Below, piece by piece: positions 61,160 to 64,000 of a stretch of DNA of 64,000 nucleotides. Position 1 is the stretch's first letter. Each line of letters begins with the position of its first letter. Where the stretch lies: positions 1 to 64,000 of the forward strand of contig NZ_JBGQQU010000005.1 of NCBI RefSeq assembly GCF_045528445.1, read 5' to 3'. Origin of the DNA: Desemzia sp045528445 (lineage in GTDB: Bacteria; Bacillota; Bacilli; Lactobacillales; Carnobacteriaceae). Both the position numbers and the translations under genes were made by a program. The notes beneath the pieces are model-generated. The model made no database searches. It saw only the letters and a list, made by a program, of their open reading frames with translations, and was not told the DNA's origin.

Positions 61160-62934
61160 AAGGACTAAAACAAATTACTCGGTTATGGGTTTATCTTAGA
61201 AATTACCGTGGTCAGTTCTTTATTTCTATCTTTGGAACTGTCTTACTATCGATTTCAAGCGCCCTTGAACCTTTCATTATCGGTTTAGCCATTACAGAAA
61301 TTACGGCTAACCTTGCTGATATTGTTCGTGGTGTCGAAGGTGCAGGGATGAATTACCCTTACTTAACAAAAGTTTTGATTGCCTATTTTATCCGTGGTAT
61401 GTTCTATCACGGTTCACAATACATTTCGCAATATACCTTAACAAATGTAGTTCAAAAAGGGATGCGTGATTTACGGAACGATATTTCTTCTAAGATAAAT
61501 CGTATGCCGGTTTCTTATTTTGACAAACATCAAATTGGAGATATTTTAAGTCGTGTTACCAGTGATATAGATGCTATCACCAATGCATTGCAGCAATCAT
61601 TGATACAAGTATTGAACGGTGTGTTGGGAATTGCTTTTGCCATTGTAATGATGTTGACTCTTAATTTCTCTCTAGCATTGATTGTCATTATGACCATTCC
61701 TATCGCTATTTTAGTCGCTCGTGTGGTAATTGCTAAATCACAAAGTTCATTCCGTGGTCAAGCAGACGCTCTGGGAGATCTATTTGGTTTTACGCAAGAA
61801 AACTTAAATGGTTTTACAGAAATCAAATTATACGGAAAAGAAGAAGATTCTATCAAAGAGTTCAAGAGACGCAACTTAAACTTGCGTGAGCATGGTTTCA
61901 AAGCCAGTTTTATTTCTTCTCTAATGGCTCCAATAGTAGGACTGGTTTCTAATCTGGCTTATATATTAGTGGCTATGATCGGTAGTTTCTTTGCTTTTAA
62001 CGGTACTTTGACTATCGGGAACTTACAAGCTTTCGTTCAATATGTATGGCAAGTTAATCAGCCGATTACGACAATCTCGCAATTGTCAGGTATCATGCAA
62101 AGTGCTGGAGCAGCAGCTGGCCGTATTTTTGAACTCTTAGATGAACCGGAAGAAGTTCAAGGTATGGTGATGACTACTTTACCAGAAAAAGTACAAGGTA
62201 CCGTTGAGTTTGATCATATTTCATTCAGCTACAATGAAAAAAATCCTTTGATGACAGACATCAGTGTTCATGTCAATCCTGGTGAAATGGTCGCTATCGT
62301 TGGTCCAACAGGCGCTGGTAAGACTACTTTAGTCAACTTGTTGATGCGCTTCTATGACGTTGACGGCGGTAGTATCAAAGTTGATGGCGTGGATATCAAG
62401 AAATTGACTCGTTCCGACCTGCGAAAACATTTCGGTATGGTACTCCAAGACGCTTGGTTATACCAAGATACTGTCATGGAGAATCTTCGTTTTGGAAAAT
62501 TGGAAGCAACCGATGATGAAGTGATTCATGCAGCTGACATCGCAAACGTCAATCACTTCATCCAAACTTTGCCAAATGGTTACGGTATGGAAATCAATCA
62601 AGAAGCCAGCAATATTTCATTGGGCCAAAAACAATTGATGACGATTGCTCGTACAGTTTTAGCTGATCCCGATATTTTGATTTTAGATGAAGCGACCAGT
62701 TCTGTAGATACTCGTTTAGAGAAACTGATCCAAGAAGCCATGGATAAAGTTATGGAAGGACGCACGAGCTTTGTTATCGCTCACCGCTTGTCTACTATTC
62801 GTAATGCTGATTTGATTCTAGTCATGGACCAAGGTTCGATTATTGAACAAGGTACACATGATTCATTATTAGAACAAGGCGGCTTTTACGCAAACTTGTA
62901 CAACAGCCAATTTTCTGCAACAATTTCTGAATAA
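61156..62934 (+). CDS. Heterodimeric ABC exporter subunit, catalytic half
   Basis: 592 aa: six hydrophobic segments, with a family-typical extracellular insert near residues 50-65 (NLADIVRGVEGAGMNYPY), then an ATPase domain. Walker A GPTGAGKTT, Walker B ILDEATSSVD with catalytic Glu and switch VIAHRLST are canonical, while the signature is changed to NISLGQKQL. It is thus the LmrD/EfrB-type partner. Translationally coupled to the first subunit and followed by a terminator. Confidence 0.92.
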   Translation: MKGLKQITRLWVYLRNYRGQFFISIFGTVLLSISSALEPFIIGLAITEITANLADIVRGVEGAGMNYPYLTKVLIAYFIRGMFYHGSQYISQYTLTNVVQKGMRDLRNDISSKINRMPVSYFDKHQIGDILSRVTSDIDAITNALQQSLIQVLNGVLGIAFAIVMMLTLNFSLALIVIMTIPIAILVARVVIAKSQSSFRGQADALGDLFGFTQENLNGFTEIKLYGKEEDSIKEFKRRNLNLREHGFKASFISSLMAPIVGLVSNLAYILVAMIGSFFAFNGTLTIGNLQAFVQYVWQVNQPITTISQLSGIMQSAGAAAGRIFELLDEPEEVQGMVMTTLPEKVQGTVEFDHISFSYNEKNPLMTDISVHVNPGEMVAIVGPTGAGKTTLVNLLMRFYDVDGGSIKVDGVDIKKLTRSDLRKHFGMVLQDAWLYQDTVMENLRFGKLEATDDEVIHAADIANVNHFIQTLPNGYGMEINQEASNISLGQKQLMTIARTVLADPDILILDEATSSVDTRLEKLIQEAMDKVMEGRTSFVIAHRLSTIRNADLILVMDQGSIIEQGTHDSLLEQGGFYANLYNSQFSATISE

Positions 62935-62950
62935 GATAGTTTTAACTATT

Positions 62951-62992
62951 AAACACCCCCAAACTGTTTGTCAGTTTTGGGGGTGTTTTCTG
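62951..62992 (+). terminator. Terminator of the exporter operon
   Basis: AAACACCCCCAAACTG and CAGTTTTGGGGGTGTTT form a strong stem around a short loop, followed by TCTG. A-run on the other side allows partial bidirectional use. Confidence 0.82.
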
Positions 62993-63011
62993 ACGTTATG
63001 AGATAGTGGGA

Positions 63012-63173
63012 TTCTATCTCACATTTCACTGAGTAATTTGCTTTGCTTTATCCGCTAGAACCCTTATAAATCACAATTCGCTCCAGATTTCAGCGGCTTT
63101 TGTGAGATAGAGCCCTTCTATCTCACATTTCATTGAGTAATTTGCTTTGTTTTATTCGCTAGAACCCTGATAA
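63012..63173. repeat. 58-bp direct repeat pair
   Basis: 63012-63069 and 63116-63173 are two copies of a 58-bp sequence (TTCTATCTCACATTTCACTG to CGCTAGAACCCTTATAA) with about four differences, 104 bp apart. TGAGATAG (62999-63006) before copy 1 and TGTGAGATAG (63101-63110) before copy 2 are inverse to the ATCTCAC start, so each copy has a short hairpin at its left end. No ORF. Confidence 0.75.
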
Positions 63174-63260
63174 CTAAAATTTCAGCACCTAATCTACTTT
63201 ATTTTATAAGTAGCCGCCCCTCTCAAGTAAATTCTCACGCACAATCACCCTCCGATCAGC

Positions 63261-63311
63261 AAAAAAGATAGAACCAACACCTTCTCAACAACAAAAGGTG
63301 TGGCTCTATCA
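63261..63311 (-). terminator. Terminator of the metQ-like gene
   Basis: On the minus strand GATAGA.CCACACCTT pairs with AAGGTGT.GGTTCTATC around an 11-nt loop, followed by TTTTTTG. Confidence 0.85.
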
Positions 63312-63318
63312 GAAAAAA

Positions 63319-64000
63319 TTATTCACTTACAGGAACTACTGCACCATCCCATGTTTCAAGAATATAATCTTGAACTTCTTGAGATCTCAATACTTCGATC
63401 AATTTTAAAATACCAGGATTTTTAGCATCTTCGCTTCTCACGGCAATGATATTAGCATATGGAGAGCTTTCGCTTTCCAATGCAATAGAGTCTTCTAATG
63501 GATCTAAACCTTGATCTACTGCAAAGTTCGAGTTGATTGCTACAACATCGCCTTCACCTTGTTGGTAAAGTGTAGGCATTAGAGCTGGATCGTTTTCGTA
63601 TTCAAATTGAATATTTTTTGGATTTTCCACAATATCGTCAAATGTCGCAGTCGTTAAATCTGTTCCTTCATCTACAGATACTAGACCAGCTTCTTGGAAA
63701 ATTCCGATGATACGACCCCAGTCAGGTTGGTTGCTGCTGACAAGCACTGTCGCGCCGTCTGGCAACTCTTCTAAACTAGCATAGCCTTGAGAGAATAAGC
63801 CGATTGGTTCCAAATGAATCCCGCCTGCGTTGACAAAGTCGTAATCATTTTCAGCTACTGCTGCTTCGAAGAATGGTACATGTTGGAAATAGTTGGCATC
63901 CAAGTCGCCTTCTTCTAATGCTACATTAGGCACTACATAGTCGTTATAAGTCGTAATATCCAGTGTGTAGCCTTCCTCTTCCAAAATAGGTGCAGCGAAC
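63319..64000 (-). CDS. metQ: MetQ/NlpA-family methionine-binding lipoprotein (partial)
   Basis: The C-terminal ~227 residues of a methionine ABC-transporter receptor; the signal peptide and N-terminus lie beyond the right edge. The frame is open to the last base (FAAPILEEEGYTLDI at the edge). Characteristic NlpA segments: ALEEGDLDANYFQHVPFFEA, GIHLEPIGLFSQGYASLEEL, VSSNQPDWGR in the place of the usual NDPTNxxR, and NSNFAVDQGLDP followed by SPYANIIAVR. The ATPase and permease genes (metN, metP) would be outside the window. Ended by the hairpin at 63261. Confidence 0.88.
   Translation of the reverse strand, partial: FAAPILEEEGYTLDITTYNDYVVPNVALEEGDLDANYFQHVPFFEAAVAENDYDFVNAGGIHLEPIGLFSQGYASLEELPDGATVLVSSNQPDWGRIIGIFQEAGLVSVDEGTDLTTATFDDIVENPKNIQFEYENDPALMPTLYQQGEGDVVAINSNFAVDQGLDPLEDSIALESESSPYANIIAVRSEDAKNPGILKLIEVLRSQEVQDYILETWDGAVVPVSE

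Overview
The window looks like chromosomal DNA of a low-GC Gram-positive bacterium of the order Lactobacillales, most likely a Carnobacterium or close relative. The basis is AT-rich sequence with strong GGAGG ribosome binding sites, several TTG starts, the yunD-yutD-yutF-TIGR01906 gene order, a sufCDSUB operon, a class Ib nrdHIE/nrdF set and an EfrAB/LmrCD-type heterodimeric ABC exporter. The genus is inferred from gene content, not from an rRNA. No tRNA, rRNA or CRISPR array was seen.

Layout. 1-180: the 5' end of a group II intron on the minus strand, placed directly behind the terminator of a ROK fructokinase gene. 0.2-9.2 kb: housekeeping genes (fructokinase, cyclophilin, YuiD, ferredoxin-NADP reductase, PgpA-like protein, the yunD-yutD-yutF-TIGR01906 operon, a ZIP-like membrane protein behind a possible attenuator). 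9.4-12.5 kb: a glutamine/glutamate ABC operon with a strongly structured leader. 12.6-19 kb: a lone FapA/DUF342 protein and a MoxR-DUF58-transglutaminase operon. 19-24 kb: an MTA/SAH nucleosidase-like protein, a Na/Pi cotransporter, DUF1456, a metallophosphoesterase and a small membrane protein. 24-29.1 kb: a three-gene glycosyltransferase operon, including a cellulose-synthase-like enzyme with a PilZ-like domain, whose last gene carries a 3' frameshift. 29.5-37 kb: DUF2207, BrnQ, a membrane-anchored BNR-repeat protein, an alpha/beta hydrolase, a nonsense-interrupted gene and a GNAT acetyltransferase.

37.3-39.1 kb: a complete-looking IS605-type element with divergent tnpA (HUH transposase) and tnpB (RNA-guided nuclease) and a recognisable omega-RNA/right end. 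39.2-40 kb is a graveyard: an activase-like fragment and an unannotated remnant of a MazEF-type toxin-antitoxin locus. 40-47 kb: an operon of a PotABCD-like ABC transporter with adenine deaminase and an MTA/SAH-deaminase-like amidohydrolase, preceded by a promoter, PurR-like boxes and a terminator-like leader hairpin. An intact paralogue of the TA locus (47.5-48.2 kb) lies on the other side, so an intact and a decayed TA copy bracket this purine operon.

48.5-53.6 kb: SUF Fe-S cluster assembly operon. 53.9-54.6 kb: a class I glutamine amidotransferase-like hydrolase. 54.7-59.2 kb: ribonucleotide reductase genes with an NrdR box. The 626-bp gap between nrdE and nrdF holds 3.5 tandem ~120-bp units, each a long imperfect inverted repeat with diverged arms that still pair; I do not recognise this family and consider it the most unusual structure here. 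59.4-63 kb: the heterodimeric ABC exporter. The window ends inside a MetQ/NlpA-type methionine-binding lipoprotein gene.
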